Positions 17,255 to 26,156 are shown, numbered from the stretch's first letter. The stretch is 34,580 bases of DNA from Alphaproteobacteria bacterium (GCA_018222865.1 JAAEZM010000020.1:1-34580), one strand, 5' to 3'. Numbers and translations: made by a program. Notes: generated by a model from the letters alone, not told the origin.

Positions 17255-19411
17255 ATGCGAGGCACTCTTTTGATTGCGGTGAGCAGCACCGCCATCCTTT
17301 CAGTATTATCGGCACCAGCTTTTGCGCTGCAAACGAATGTTGCGGCGGGCTGCGCTGTCGCATCGAGCGCAGCGGCAGATTGCGGTCTGGCAACAGCGCT
17401 GGCCAGCACTTCAACAACATCAGGCATCGCGCTGTATGCGCCTGCCTTCTTCACCAATTTCGCACCGTCGACCGCTTTGGACATGGTTCAGCGCGTTCCC
17501 GGTTTTTCCCTGGATAATGGCGATCAGGACCGGCGCGGCCTGGGCGACAGTTTCGGCAATCTCCTGATCAATGGCGAACGCCCATCCAATAAAACAATCA
17601 CACTGCAAACCGTGCTCCAGCGCATTGCAGTGGGTGATGTCGAGCGCATCGAACTGATCCAAGAAGCCCTGCCCCAGTATGAAATGCGCGGTCATCCGCG
17701 CCTGGTGAATGTCATCCTGCGCGAAGGTGCGGGCAATTCGGGCTCATGGTCTGTTCGAACGAGCCTGTCCGGACAGCATAATATCAACCCCTTCTTCGAG
17801 GCCTCCTATACGTTTCAGGCGGGCGAAGCCGATATCACGCTGGGCTTTGAAGGCGGCTGGACCCGTAACCGCTTTACCCGTCGCGAATGGTTGCTCGAGA
17901 ATGGCGGCACGCAGCTGACGGAATGGCGCCAGGATAACGACCAGCGGCATTACCAGGACGCCATCCCGTCCATCTCGGTAAACTGGCCCTTGAGCGAACG
18001 CGCCTCGCTGCGCTTTGACGGCCAGTACAACACTTGGGAATGGCGCCGCAATCAGCGTTCCTTCGTCGATGATCCAGCCGGAACGCGGATCCGGACCGAG
18101 CTGGGCTCGACCGATAATAATGGCCGCGACTGGTCTGCCACGACGACTTTTGGCTATGAGCTGAGCGATAATATCAGCCTGGAGACCATCGGCCTGATCA
18201 CGCGCGAAGAATGGGCTGACGGCCCTGAGAATTACGACATCTACGACCCGATTGCCTTTGATCGCGGCTCGCTCTTCTTCGCCAATGGCGAGTATGAGGA
18301 AACAGCCCTGCGCCAGAGCGTGTCTTGGAATGTCGGCAGCAATCACGCCGTCGATTTTGGAGCGGAAACCGCGATTAATGCCCGAGATACCAGCCTGCTT
18401 ATCCTGAATGATAACGGCAGTGGTGCGGGCTATGTGCCGGTCAATCTGGCGGTCGCAGATACGCGCGTCGAAGAGACCCGTAGCGAGGTCTTCATCAATC
18501 ATGTCTGGACGGTTTCGGATCGTTTGAGCCTGGAAAGCGGCCTGCGCTATGAATTCTCGGAGATCGAACAGACCGGAGATGCAAACCAGTCTCGATCCTT
18601 CACCTATGCCAAGCCCTCTTTCACGGTGAATTGGCGGCATGATGAGCAGAACCGGTTCAGGCTGGCAGCCCTTCGTGATGTCGATCAGCTGAACTTCGGC
18701 AGATTTGCCAGCAATGTGGATATTGGTGACAATTCCACCAGTGTCGGCAATCCCGATTACGTCCCCCAGCGCACCTGGACACTTGAAGCGGAATGGGAAC
18801 GTCGTTTTGGCGATGGATCCTTCTCCCTGGTGGTCGGACAGGACTGGGTCGAGGATCTTGATGGCTGGATCGCCCTAACCGACACTCAGGGCAATATTTT
18901 CGATGCTCCGGGCAATATCGGCGATGGAACGAATTTCCGGGTCACCGGTAATCTCACCGCCCCGCTTGAACGCTTCGGTCTCGACAATGCTGTCCTGGAC
19001 GTCTTCCTGGAGTGGTACAACACGAATGTGGAAGACCCGCTGACCGGCGAAGATCGCCAGTGGTCTGGTTACCGGGAGTGGGAGCTGCGCGTCGACTACC
19101 GCCAGTCCTTCCCGGAAGCGCAAATCACCTGGGGCTTCGACTATTTCTGGCTTTCAGAGGGTGAGGTCTACCGGGCCCGCGAATTCCGTCGCGAGGACTT
19201 CTCTGACGGCGATCTGGATGTCTTCATCGAGACCACGCGCTGGTTTGGCCTGACAATCCGGGCGGGCATCAATGAGGCCATTGATAATGGTCATGACCGT
19301 CAGCGTATCTTCTATGATGGCTCGCGCGCCAATGGCGTGATCGACCGTATCGAGTATCGCAATCAAAATCGTGGACCGACGACCTATATCCAGGTTCGTG
19401 GTACATTCTAA
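17255..19411 (+). CDS. TonB-dependent outer-membrane receptor
   Basis: A 718-residue outer-membrane beta-barrel. Signal peptide: MRGTLLIAVSSTAILSVLSA, cleaved near APAFA. The plug domain is recognised by ALDMVQRVPGFSLDNGD, then DSFGNLLINGERPSNKTI and IAVGDVERIELIQ (about residues 70-135); the rest is alternating amphipathic strands rich in aromatic girdles and ends in the typical terminal phenylalanine (VRGTF) read by the BAM complex. The substrate cannot be told from sequence. Neighbours (secreted peptidase, periplasmic aspartic protease, POT transporter) suggest peptides, but siderophores or saccharides are equally possible for the family. An obvious TonB box is not visible between the signal peptide and the plug. 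A GC hairpin terminator follows the stop. Confidence 0.92.
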   Translation: MRGTLLIAVSSTAILSVLSAPAFALQTNVAAGCAVASSAAADCGLATALASTSTTSGIALYAPAFFTNFAPSTALDMVQRVPGFSLDNGDQDRRGLGDSFGNLLINGERPSNKTITLQTVLQRIAVGDVERIELIQEALPQYEMRGHPRLVNVILREGAGNSGSWSVRTSLSGQHNINPFFEASYTFQAGEADITLGFEGGWTRNRFTRREWLLENGGTQLTEWRQDNDQRHYQDAIPSISVNWPLSERASLRFDGQYNTWEWRRNQRSFVDDPAGTRIRTELGSTDNNGRDWSATTTFGYELSDNISLETIGLITREEWADGPENYDIYDPIAFDRGSLFFANGEYEETALRQSVSWNVGSNHAVDFGAETAINARDTSLLILNDNGSGAGYVPVNLAVADTRVEETRSEVFINHVWTVSDRLSLESGLRYEFSEIEQTGDANQSRSFTYAKPSFTVNWRHDEQNRFRLAALRDVDQLNFGRFASNVDIGDNSTSVGNPDYVPQRTWTLEAEWERRFGDGSFSLVVGQDWVEDLDGWIALTDTQGNIFDAPGNIGDGTNFRVTGNLTAPLERFGLDNAVLDVFLEWYNTNVEDPLTGEDRQWSGYREWELRVDYRQSFPEAQITWGFDYFWLSEGEVYRAREFRREDFSDGDLDVFIETTRWFGLTIRAGINEAIDNGHDRQRIFYDGSRANGVIDRIEYRNQNRGPTTYIQVRGTF

Positions 19412-19417
19412 TCGACC

Positions 19418-19438
19418 GGCGGGGCGCAATGCCCCGCC
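19418..19438 (+). terminator. Probable terminator of the TonB receptor gene
   Basis: GGCGGGGC (19418-19425) and GCCCCGCC (19431-19438) form a perfect 8-bp stem with a 5-base loop, 7 bases after the stop codon. The following CCCCTCCTTC is poor in T, so termination may be partial or Rho-assisted. Confidence 0.65.
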
Positions 19439-19551
19439 CCCTCCTTCAGGCCCTCGCGCCTGGCACGCATAAGGCCCTGACTAGGCCCCGACTAGGCAGA
19501 GACGAATAGAAGGCGCAAAGAGAAGGACGATCACAAGGGAGATCATTGCCG

Positions 19552-20499
19552 ATGAAGCCATTCAAGTTTGGACTTGCTTGCCTGGCCTGCATTCTGGGCC
19601 TTTCGATCAGTGCGCCATCCGGCGCGCAGACGCTGGAACTTGAACCCATTGGCGCCGGCTATTTGACGCTTCCTGTGATGATTGACGGTCAGGGCCCTTA
19701 CCGTTTTGTCTTTGATACCGGGGCCAGTCACACGGCCATTGCAGAACCGGTCGCGACCGCGCTTGGCTTTGTCTCGGTCTGGTCCGACTATGATGACATC
19801 CAGTCTTTAACCCGCGTCTTCACCGCTGAACGCTTTGAACTGAGCCGGATGCAGATTGGTGATCTCGACCCCATCGACATCAATGCCGTTGTCGTGCCCG
19901 TGGCCCCGGAAAACCCGCTGGTGATCGCTGGTCTGATTGGGTCCGATGCGATCGGCCCGCAGGGCTATCAGATCGACTTCGCGCGCGGCGTGCTTAACCT
20001 CGACCTGCATGAAGCCCGCTTTGCCGATGGTTTGTACGACCCGGAACGGCGTTTGTTATATGGCGCCGCGCGCATTGCCGGCCAACGCGAACCCGTGCGT
20101 GTCTTCATCGATAGCGGTTCGCCCTACACCATCGTGAATCAAGCTTTCCGGGAAAGCCCGCGACGCGGGGCCGGGGTCAATATGCGCTACGGAATTTTCG
20201 GCGTCGATGATGAGGAAGAAGAGGATGGCGTTGATGCACGTCCGCTGCGCCGCGTCCAGTTCGGCGGCGTGTGCTGGGGCGTCGCGACCGCCATCAAAGC
20301 CGAGCTTGATATCTTCACGGCTCTGGGCTGGGAGGATGTGCCGGCCATGGTCATGGGGATGGATATGCTGAGCGCCGGTATTCTAACCGTCGACCGCGAG
20401 AGCGGTTTCTTCGACTTTGAACCGGCAACACCGGAGGCCGCCTGCGATCATGACAGGCGCATCCGCTATACTGATCTGCGCCTGCGCGACCCGGCCTGA
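19552..20499 (+). CDS. Exported retropepsin/pepsin-like aspartic protease
   Basis: A 315-residue exported protein with signal peptide MKPFKFGLACLACILGLSIS...SGAQ. It contains two aspartic-protease active-site motifs in one chain: FVFDTGASHTAI (D55) and VFIDSGSPYTIV (D187), each followed by a hydrophobic strand as in the psi-loop of this fold. The first half also carries GLIGSDAIGPQGYQIDF, the family's 'G-L-x-G-x-D' block. A single chain with both motifs could fold as an intramolecular pseudo-dimer, as in pepsin. Likely periplasmic or surface-located; possible jobs are peptide breakdown or processing of exported proteins. ATG 19552 is preferred over TTG 19546 because AAGGGAG is 10 bp away and the signal peptide starts cleanly. 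A strong terminator follows. Confidence 0.82.
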   Translation: MKPFKFGLACLACILGLSISAPSGAQTLELEPIGAGYLTLPVMIDGQGPYRFVFDTGASHTAIAEPVATALGFVSVWSDYDDIQSLTRVFTAERFELSRMQIGDLDPIDINAVVVPVAPENPLVIAGLIGSDAIGPQGYQIDFARGVLNLDLHEARFADGLYDPERRLLYGAARIAGQREPVRVFIDSGSPYTIVNQAFRESPRRGAGVNMRYGIFGVDDEEEEDGVDARPLRRVQFGGVCWGVATAIKAELDIFTALGWEDVPAMVMGMDMLSAGILTVDRESGFFDFEPATPEAACDHDRRIRYTDLRLRDPA

Positions 20500-20510
20500 G
20501 CCCGTGACAC

Positions 20511-20545
20511 AAAAAGGGCCGCGGCGCATGACGCACCGCGGCCCT
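20511..20545. terminator. Bidirectional terminator between aspartic protease and POT genes
   Basis: GGGCCGCGG (20516-20524) and CCGCGGCCC (20536-20544) are perfectly complementary with an 11-base loop. On the minus strand the stem is followed by TTTTTGTGT, a good terminator for the POT gene ending at 20567. On the plus strand it is followed by TGATTGTTT, weaker but usable for the protease gene. Confidence 0.88.
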
Positions 20546-20566
20546 GATTGTTTGGCTAAGCCCGTA

Positions 20567-22390
20567 TCAGCTGGTCGCGGGCTTGTCTGGGCCGGCGCCC
20601 GCAGCTTCTTCCTGCGCAAGCGTAGAAGCAACAGGCTTCTCGGCATCCGCCATCAACCATTTGATCACCGGCGAGATGAGCAGCATGATCGCCGCAATCC
20701 CCATCGCGACAAGACCAACATTGGAATAGACCTCTGCATAGCCCGCCTTGGCTGCAGCAACATCAGTCAATTGGCCGCCAATCGTCTCCGCACCGGTCTG
20801 CGAGGCGATGACAGAGGCCAGATAGTTGGACAAGCCGGAATAGAGGAACCAGGCGCCCATCGTCATGCCCACCACGCGCGCGGGTGCCAGCTTGGTCACC
20901 GAAGACAGGCCGACCGGTGACAACATGAGCTCACCCATGGTGTGGATCCAGTAGATCAGGAAGACGAAGTAGACCGCCGTCAGCCCGGTTTCACCGGACA
21001 GCCCCATACCGCCCACGAGCGTGTAGAAGCCCAGCCCCGCCATGAAGACGCCCAAGGCAAACTTCACAGGGGTGGACGGGTTCATGTTTCGCTTCGAGAG
21101 CGCGATCCAGAGCCAGGCCAGGATCGGGGCGAAGATGATAATATAGCCCGCATTGAGGAACTGGAAGACCGGGGCCGGGACCGACAGGCCAAACATGGTT
21201 CGGTCAACCAAGCGGTCCGTGAACAGGTTCAGCGAGGAGCCAGCCTGTTCAAACAGCGCCCAGAACGGGATTTGCGCGAGTACGAAATAGATCGCAGCAA
21301 ACATCTTCTTGCGCTCATCACCCTTGGTCATGAACAGCGCATAGCCCACCAGGAAGGCCAGCATCGCCAGACCCACAATCCAGGCGACATTGGCGAACAT
21401 ATCCGGGAACATCACGATCAGCATGGACACGGCGACAATGCCGACACCGGTCAGATAACAGGCCCATTCCACATTGATCGGCCCAAGAACGCTTTTCTTG
21501 AGCTTTTCCGGGTCCGGCGGATCAGCCTTGCCCTCAAGCCAGTGCTGGAAACCCAGGAAGGTCAACAGACCGGCAAGCATCCCGATACCGGCGAGGCCGA
21601 AACCCCAATTCCAGCCCCAGGTAATGCCGATAATGCCGACCGTCAGTGATGACAGGAAGGAGCCCAGATTGATGCCCATATAGAAGATGGTGAAACCGGA
21701 ATCCCGGCGCACATCCCCAAGGCCATAAAGCTCCCCAACAATCGTTGAGATATTCGCCTTCAAAAAGCCGACACCGGCGATGATCAGGGCGAGCGCGAGA
21801 TAGAGGATGTTGACGTAAAGATCCTGGCGCTCGATCTCTGTCATGTCCGCGGAGAAAGGAATGCTCTCCGGCAAGCCGACCACGTCCGGTTCGGCGATAA
21901 CAAGGCGCGCCCCGGAATCCTCAAAGCTAATCAGTGACTGTCCACTGTCCGATACGATGATCTGGTTGGCATCACCGCCGCGTCCATCAAGCGTGATCTC
22001 ATACTCTGCACCTTCATAGGTGAAGATCTCACGCGACCCTGAACCCTCAAACGCCATCATCCCGTGTCCAAGGACCAGCAAGATCGCGCCGTAGGTGACG
22101 GCCTTTCGCTGCCCGAGATAACGATCCGCGAGCGTGCCGCCAATAATCGTCATGATGTAAACGAGCGCGGTGTAGGCGCCGTACATGATGTAGGACCGCT
22201 CATCCGAGAACAAAAAGTGCTGCGTCAGATAAATGATCAGCAGGCCGCGCATGCCGTAATAGGAAAAGCGCTCCCACATCTCCGTCAGGAACAAGATGGC
22301 CAAGCCCTTCGGGTGGCCAAAGAAGGACGTATCCTTCTTCTCCGCCGGCGGCTGGGCCGGTGGGGTTGCGGTGGTATCTGTCAAATTCAT
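20567..22390 (-). CDS. POT/PTR-family proton-dependent oligopeptide transporter
   Basis: A 607-residue major facilitator that imports di- and tripeptides with protons across the inner membrane. The diagnostic ExxERFxYYG motif is intact: E37, E40, R41, F42, Y44, Y45, G46 (TEMWERFSYYGMRG). The loop signature GGTLADRYLGQRK follows, and FIFYMGINLGSFLS-like sequence (TIFYMGINLGSFLSSL, about 234-249) matches the PTR2 FYxxINxG motif. Twelve to fourteen helices are expected. Unusual is a polar insertion of about 75 residues (116-190) with beta-rich character (REIFTYEGAEYEITLDG ... SGARLVIAEPDVV) between two early helices. The C-terminal tail is short and polar. It is divergent from a MarR gene across a gap with MarR-like operator repeats. 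Confidence 0.94.
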   Translation of the reverse strand: MNLTDTTATPPAQPPAEKKDTSFFGHPKGLAILFLTEMWERFSYYGMRGLLIIYLTQHFLFSDERSYIMYGAYTALVYIMTIIGGTLADRYLGQRKAVTYGAILLVLGHGMMAFEGSGSREIFTYEGAEYEITLDGRGGDANQIIVSDSGQSLISFEDSGARLVIAEPDVVGLPESIPFSADMTEIERQDLYVNILYLALALIIAGVGFLKANISTIVGELYGLGDVRRDSGFTIFYMGINLGSFLSSLTVGIIGITWGWNWGFGLAGIGMLAGLLTFLGFQHWLEGKADPPDPEKLKKSVLGPINVEWACYLTGVGIVAVSMLIVMFPDMFANVAWIVGLAMLAFLVGYALFMTKGDERKKMFAAIYFVLAQIPFWALFEQAGSSLNLFTDRLVDRTMFGLSVPAPVFQFLNAGYIIIFAPILAWLWIALSKRNMNPSTPVKFALGVFMAGLGFYTLVGGMGLSGETGLTAVYFVFLIYWIHTMGELMLSPVGLSSVTKLAPARVVGMTMGAWFLYSGLSNYLASVIASQTGAETIGGQLTDVAAAKAGYAEVYSNVGLVAMGIAAIMLLISPVIKWLMADAEKPVASTLAQEEAAGAGPDKPATS

Positions 22391-22526
22391 CTCCCCTACC
22401 CGCCTGCCGCGGGTTCATTCACGGCGCCAATTGACCACGGCGGGCAGGCCAGCTCAAGCTTTACACACCGCAGGGCTATTCATCCGGCACCCCTAAAAAA
22501 TCGGGACTGGACTTTTATCCAAACTT

Positions 22527-22546
22527 TTGTACAATAATTTGTATAA
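22527..22546. promoter_or_regulatory. Probable MarR operator in the POT/MarR divergent promoter region
   Basis: TTGTACAA (22527-22534, itself a palindrome) and TTGTATAA (22539-22546) stand 12 bp apart in an AT-rich patch ending 21 bp before the MarR start. MarR proteins usually bind 16-20 bp inverted repeats of this character next to their own gene. TATAAC (22542-22547) may be a -10 element overlapped by the site. Autoregulation and control of the POT gene are inferred. Confidence 0.5.
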
Positions 22547-22567
22547 CTGATTTAGGACGGCCGAACG

Positions 22568-23065
22568 ATGTCTCAACAGAGCTTTCTCAACACGCACCCG
22601 ATGAGCCGGGCGTTTCTGGCAAATCATCTGGTGCAACTCGCTGACCTGATCAGCAATCAAGGCGATGTCTTTTTGCAGAGCCATAATGTCGATCTCCCCT
22701 CACGCGCCGTATCACTGGTGCTCTTCATCGGTGAGAAAGGCGCGGTTTCGACAGCGGATATCGCCAAGGCCCTTGGCCAGTCTCACCAGATCACCACGCA
22801 TTGGGTCGAGACTCTTATCAAGACCGGTCAGGTCGAGCGGATTCCTGACCCGGCCGATAAACGTCGCAAACTTCTCAAACTGACGGATGCCGGGCGCCTG
22901 CAATTCGAGCGACTGCAAAAGGCCCTCACCAACGCCAATGCGATCTTTGCACAGCTGGATGAGGAACTCGGCTTCAACCTGCTCGCATGCCTCAACGCGG
23001 CATCCGAAGCACTTCGAATTCGCGCGCTCATCCAGCGCGACCAAGACCTCGCAAAATCCTCATAA
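22568..23065 (+). CDS. MarR-family transcriptional regulator
   Basis: A 165-residue dimeric winged-helix regulator. Dimerisation helices flank a DNA-binding core at about 45-115: VSTADIAKALGQSHQITTHW is the helix-turn-helix with recognition helix, followed by VETLIKTGQVERIPDPADKRRKLLKLTDAG, whose D-x-x-D-K-R-R wing is the family signature. Ligands are usually small aromatic or oxidising molecules; none can be assigned. It is divergent from the peptide transporter and followed after 36 bp by the CPBP gene, which may be co-transcribed. AGGA lies 11-12 bp before the ATG. Confidence 0.93.
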   Translation: MSQQSFLNTHPMSRAFLANHLVQLADLISNQGDVFLQSHNVDLPSRAVSLVLFIGEKGAVSTADIAKALGQSHQITTHWVETLIKTGQVERIPDPADKRRKLLKLTDAGRLQFERLQKALTNANAIFAQLDEELGFNLLACLNAASEALRIRALIQRDQDLAKSS

Positions 23066-23101
23066 CCCTGATCTAGCCTCCGCTTGGAAAAGGAGAATCT
23101 C

Positions 23102-23824
23102 TTGTCCTCCCCCGACACCCCCAGCATCAAACGCATTACGGCGCTGCGTGACCTCTTTTTGATCATCGCGACCTTGATCGTCAGCAAAACTGTCCTGCTC
23201 GAGATCGAAGCGGTCTGGGTTTATGCGGGTCCGATCTCGCTTATCCTGACCTTCATCGTCACCACCCTCCTGCTGCGTCGAAGCGGGCAAGGCTGGAGCG
23301 CTGTGGGCCTGCGCCGACCGCCCTCCTTTGTGAAACTGGGCCTGTGGACCCTTGTCGCCCTGGTGTTTGGCATCGTGCTCGACACGCTCTCCCAACAACT
23401 CCTGCCGCAGATCCTTGGGATTCCCGATGAAGCGACGCGGGCGATTGATGAACGCTATCAGGGCCGGTTCGCAAATCTGCCAGGCAATTTGAACGTCTAT
23501 TTGATGTGGTTGGCGCTGGCCTGGATCATTGGCGGTTTCATCGAAGAGCTCGTCTTCCGCGGCGCCTTGATTTCCCGCTTTGAGCAAGCTTTTAAAGGCT
23601 TGCCCTTCGCCGCCATTCTCGGTGTTCTTGTGCAAGCCGTCATCTTTGGCCAGCAACACCTTTACTATCAGGGGCTGGCGGGTGCCGTCGCGACAGGTGC
23701 CGGCGCAGTCCTTGCCGGACTGATCTACCTCGCCTGCAAGCGTAATCTCTGGGCGCTTATTCTGTCACACGGTCTCAACAACACGCTGGGCCTGACCGTG
23801 CTCTATCTGGGTGTGCAGCCCTAG
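23102..23824 (+). CDS. CPBP-family intramembrane metalloprotease
   Basis: A 240-residue polytopic membrane protein of the CAAX-prenyl-protease-2/bacteriocin-processing (Abi, Rce1-like) family. Motif 1 EExxxR is E148-E149-R153 ([11 protein letters not shown]), motif 2 has H186 (FGQQH), and motif 3 HxxxN is H223/N227 (SHGLNNT). All catalytic positions are present, so a functional intramembrane protease is likely. The substrate is unknown; relatives process prenylated proteins or bacteriocins or confer self-immunity. The start is TTG 23102, set by AAAGGAGA 6 bp upstream; the longer frame to 23084 would begin within that SD region. Its TAG stop shares CTAG (23821-23824) with the convergent gshA. 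Confidence 0.9.
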   Translation: MSSPDTPSIKRITALRDLFLIIATLIVSKTVLLEIEAVWVYAGPISLILTFIVTTLLLRRSGQGWSAVGLRRPPSFVKLGLWTLVALVFGIVLDTLSQQLLPQILGIPDEATRAIDERYQGRFANLPGNLNVYLMWLALAWIIGGFIEELVFRGALISRFEQAFKGLPFAAILGVLVQAVIFGQQHLYYQGLAGAVATGAGAVLAGLIYLACKRNLWALILSHGLNNTLGLTVLYLGVQP

Positions 23825-25194
23825 TAGGCGCACTCGGTGAAGACGGGCTCGATTGAACCCTGCCACTCGCCATTGAAGCGCTTGATGAGCATCTCGGCGC
23901 GGGTTTCGCCCCGCGCCACCAGCTCATCGAGCTCATCAAGGAAGAGGGCTTCATTCTCGCCATGACCATTGAGACGCGCACGGGCGTTGAGGCCTTTGCG
24001 GGAAATGGCAAGGACCTGCTTGGCAAGATCCTGCATGGTGCCAGAGCGGAACGGCGTCTTCAGGGCTGTCTTGGCAGCGCCGCGGCGCAAGTCCTCGCGT
24101 TCCTCAGCAGACCAGTCCTTGACGAGATCCCAGGCCGCATCAAGCGCCACATCATCATACAAAAGACCGACCCAGAAGGCTGGCAGAGCACAAAGCGTAT
24201 CCCAGGCACCGCTATCGGCCCCGCGCATTTCGAGGAAGGTTTTCAGGCGCACTTCCGGGAAGAGTGTGGAGAGATGGTCTTCCCAATCGCTCATCACCGG
24301 TTTTTCACCCGGGACGAGGTCGAGCTTGCCAGCCATGAAATCGCGGAAGCTCTTGCCCGTCGCATCCATGTATTCGCCCTTGCGTTTGACGAAATACATC
24401 GGCACGTCGAGCGCCCATTCTGCATATCGCTCAAAGCCGAAGCCGTCTTCGAAGACGAAGGGCAGCATGCCTGTGCGATTATTATCCGTGTCCGTCCAGA
24501 CATGGGCGCGATAGGAATTGAAGCCGTTCAGGCCCTTATCCTTGAAAGGCGAGTTCGCGAAGAGCGCGGTCGCCACCGGCTGCAAGGCCAGGGAGACGCG
24601 GAACTTCTTCACCATGTCCGCTTCCGAGGCGAAATCGAGATTGGTCTGCACCGTGGCCGAGCGGAACATCATCTGATGGCCCAGCGTGCCGACCTTGGGC
24701 ATATAGGCCTTCATCACCTGATAGCGCGCCTTGGGCATCATCGGCGTTTCGTCCAATGACCATTTCGGCGAAAAGCCCAGACCCAGGAAACCGGCACCGA
24801 TCTCATCGGCCACTTCGCGGACCTCGCGCAGGTGCGTATTCACCTCGGCACAGGTCTGATGGATTGTCTCCAGAGGCGCACCGGAGAGTTCGAACTGCCC
24901 GCCCGGCTCCAGGGTGATTGAGGCGCCATTGCGCTTGAGCGCGACCACATGGCCGCCCTCCTCAATGGGTTCCCAGTCAAAGCGCTTGAGACCAAGCAGC
25001 ATTTTCTCAACGGATGGACCGTCCGCATGATAGGCAAGCGGCGTATGATCGTTCAGCGAAAAGCCGAATTTCTCATGCTCCGTACCGATGCGGAATTGGT
25101 CGGTCGGCTTGCAGCCAGACGCGAGATGGCCAGCGAGCTGTTCGATGCCATCAACAACATCGCCCTCTCCGCCTTGATTATAGGTTCCGCTCAT
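23821..25194 (-). CDS. gshA: Glutamate-cysteine ligase (plant/alphaproteobacterial type)
   Basis: A 457-residue cytoplasmic ATP-dependent ligase making gamma-glutamylcysteine, the first step of glutathione synthesis. The sequence follows the alphaproteobacterial/plant class: [12 protein letters not shown] at the start of the active site, [57 protein letters not shown] and [11 protein letters not shown]. The plant-type enzyme is redox-regulated through disulfides, but whether these positions are conserved here was not checked. ATG 25194 (MSGTYNQGG) is chosen over TTG 25221. The start codon and its GAG lie in the arm of a potential leader hairpin (see 25193-25245). It is on the same strand as rsmE, 99 bp downstream. 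Confidence 0.96.
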   Translation of the reverse strand: MSGTYNQGGEGDVVDGIEQLAGHLASGCKPTDQFRIGTEHEKFGFSLNDHTPLAYHADGPSVEKMLLGLKRFDWEPIEEGGHVVALKRNGASITLEPGGQFELSGAPLETIHQTCAEVNTHLREVREVADEIGAGFLGLGFSPKWSLDETPMMPKARYQVMKAYMPKVGTLGHQMMFRSATVQTNLDFASEADMVKKFRVSLALQPVATALFANSPFKDKGLNGFNSYRAHVWTDTDNNRTGMLPFVFEDGFGFERYAEWALDVPMYFVKRKGEYMDATGKSFRDFMAGKLDLVPGEKPVMSDWEDHLSTLFPEVRLKTFLEMRGADSGAWDTLCALPAFWVGLLYDDVALDAAWDLVKDWSAEEREDLRRGAAKTALKTPFRSGTMQDLAKQVLAISRKGLNARARLNGHGENEALFLDELDELVARGETRAEMLIKRFNGEWQGSIEPVFTECAY

Positions 25195-25245
25195 ATCTCG
25201 CAGCGCCCCTGCCGTGAACAAATATCCGCAAGAGATATGGGGGCG
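25193..25245 (-). promoter_or_regulatory. gshA leader with competing or pseudoknot pairings over the start codon
   Basis: On the transcribed strand, ATATCTC (25238-25232) pairs perfectly with GAGATAT (25199-25193), the latter including the A and T of the gshA start codon. CGCCCC (within 25245-25239) pairs with GGGGCG (25209-25204). The order is A-B-A'-B', so the two stems are either mutually exclusive or form a pseudoknot. Found by eye; not tested by folding. Confidence 0.4.
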
Positions 25246-25293
25246 TTAGCGGGAGAACAAGGGGAGAGGGCTGCATTCGCACACACGATTGCG

Positions 25294-26058
25294 TTAGCGC
25301 CAATCCCCACACGCGCTCTGCCAAAGCGTCAGCGCAGCTATGGCTGCGGTTTCTGCCCGGAGAATGCGCGGCCCCAGGCTCACCGGGCGGGTAAATTCAA
25401 GCCCGCGCAGCCGGTCCCGTTCCGCTGCGGAAAACCCGCCTTCCGGTCCGATCAGGATAGAGGCCGGACGATTTGTAAGATCTGCAAACTGCCCCAGCGC
25501 CGCCACGGCTCGGCCGCGCTCGCCGCCCCAGGGCCGTGCGCCATCATCGCCAGCCTCATCACAAAAAATCAGGATACGATCCTCATCCCAGCCATCAATC
25601 ACCCGGTCGAGCTTGGCGAGATCGGAGATCTCCGGCAGGTCCAGTCGTTCGGTCTGCTCGGCCGCCTCCTTGGCGATGATTCTGAAGCGCTCGACATTAA
25701 TGCGGTCGGATTGGGTGCGCTGCGTGGTCACCGGGCGGATGGCCCGGGCGCCCAGCTCCGTGGCCTTTTCGATAATCAGATCGGTTTTGGCGCGCTTGAT
25801 CGGCGCGAAGAGTAATTCAACGTCCGGCACTTGAGCCTGCTCGCGTGTATGCTCAACCAGTTCGAGCCGGGCCGCGCGCTTGCTCGCCTCAGCGATCTGC
25901 GCACGCCATTCGCCATCCCGGCCATTGAACAGGCGCACCGTATCGCCTTGCGTCCTGCGCATCACATTGATCAGGTAGTGGGTATCTTCCCGGTCGAGGA
26001 TGACTGGGGTGCCGGACTGCAGAGCGTGCGGAAGAAACAGGCGAGGATCAGTGCTCAT
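25294..26058 (-). CDS. rsmE: 16S rRNA (uracil(1498)-N3)-methyltransferase
   Basis: A 254-residue SPOUT (trefoil-knot) methyltransferase that methylates U1498 of 16S rRNA in the 30S decoding region, using SAM. The N-terminal PUA-like domain begins with PRLFLPHAL and contains HYLINVMRRTQGD and RLFNGRDGEW. The knot is marked by LLFAPIKRAKTDLIIEKATELG, ILIGPEGGFSAAERD and SLGPRILRAETAAIAAL, all family signatures. It is upstream of gshA on the same strand and divergent from ubiA, a neighbourhood recurrent in alphaproteobacteria. Confidence 0.97.
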   Translation of the reverse strand: MSTDPRLFLPHALQSGTPVILDREDTHYLINVMRRTQGDTVRLFNGRDGEWRAQIAEASKRAARLELVEHTREQAQVPDVELLFAPIKRAKTDLIIEKATELGARAIRPVTTQRTQSDRINVERFRIIAKEAAEQTERLDLPEISDLAKLDRVIDGWDEDRILIFCDEAGDDGARPWGGERGRAVAALGQFADLTNRPASILIGPEGGFSAAERDRLRGLEFTRPVSLGPRILRAETAAIAALTLWQSACGDWR

Positions 26059-26156
26059 GGTCCAAGCTTTTCCTCATATCACCAGCGCAGGTCAACACTG
26101 CGGCAGCGTATGCTGCATGCCTTGATCTCGCCGACAGGCTTTGCGAAAGGAGAAAA

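Noticed and set aside
17744-18640. 298-codon minus-strand frame inside the TonB receptor gene
   Set aside because: It lies wholly within a clear receptor gene and shows no domain or SD; a codon-bias shadow.
19479-19497. Direct repeat GACTAGGC twice, 11 bp apart, between the receptor and aspartic protease genes
   Set aside because: Only 8 bp and within a GC-rich gap just after a terminator; too short to claim an operator or attachment site.
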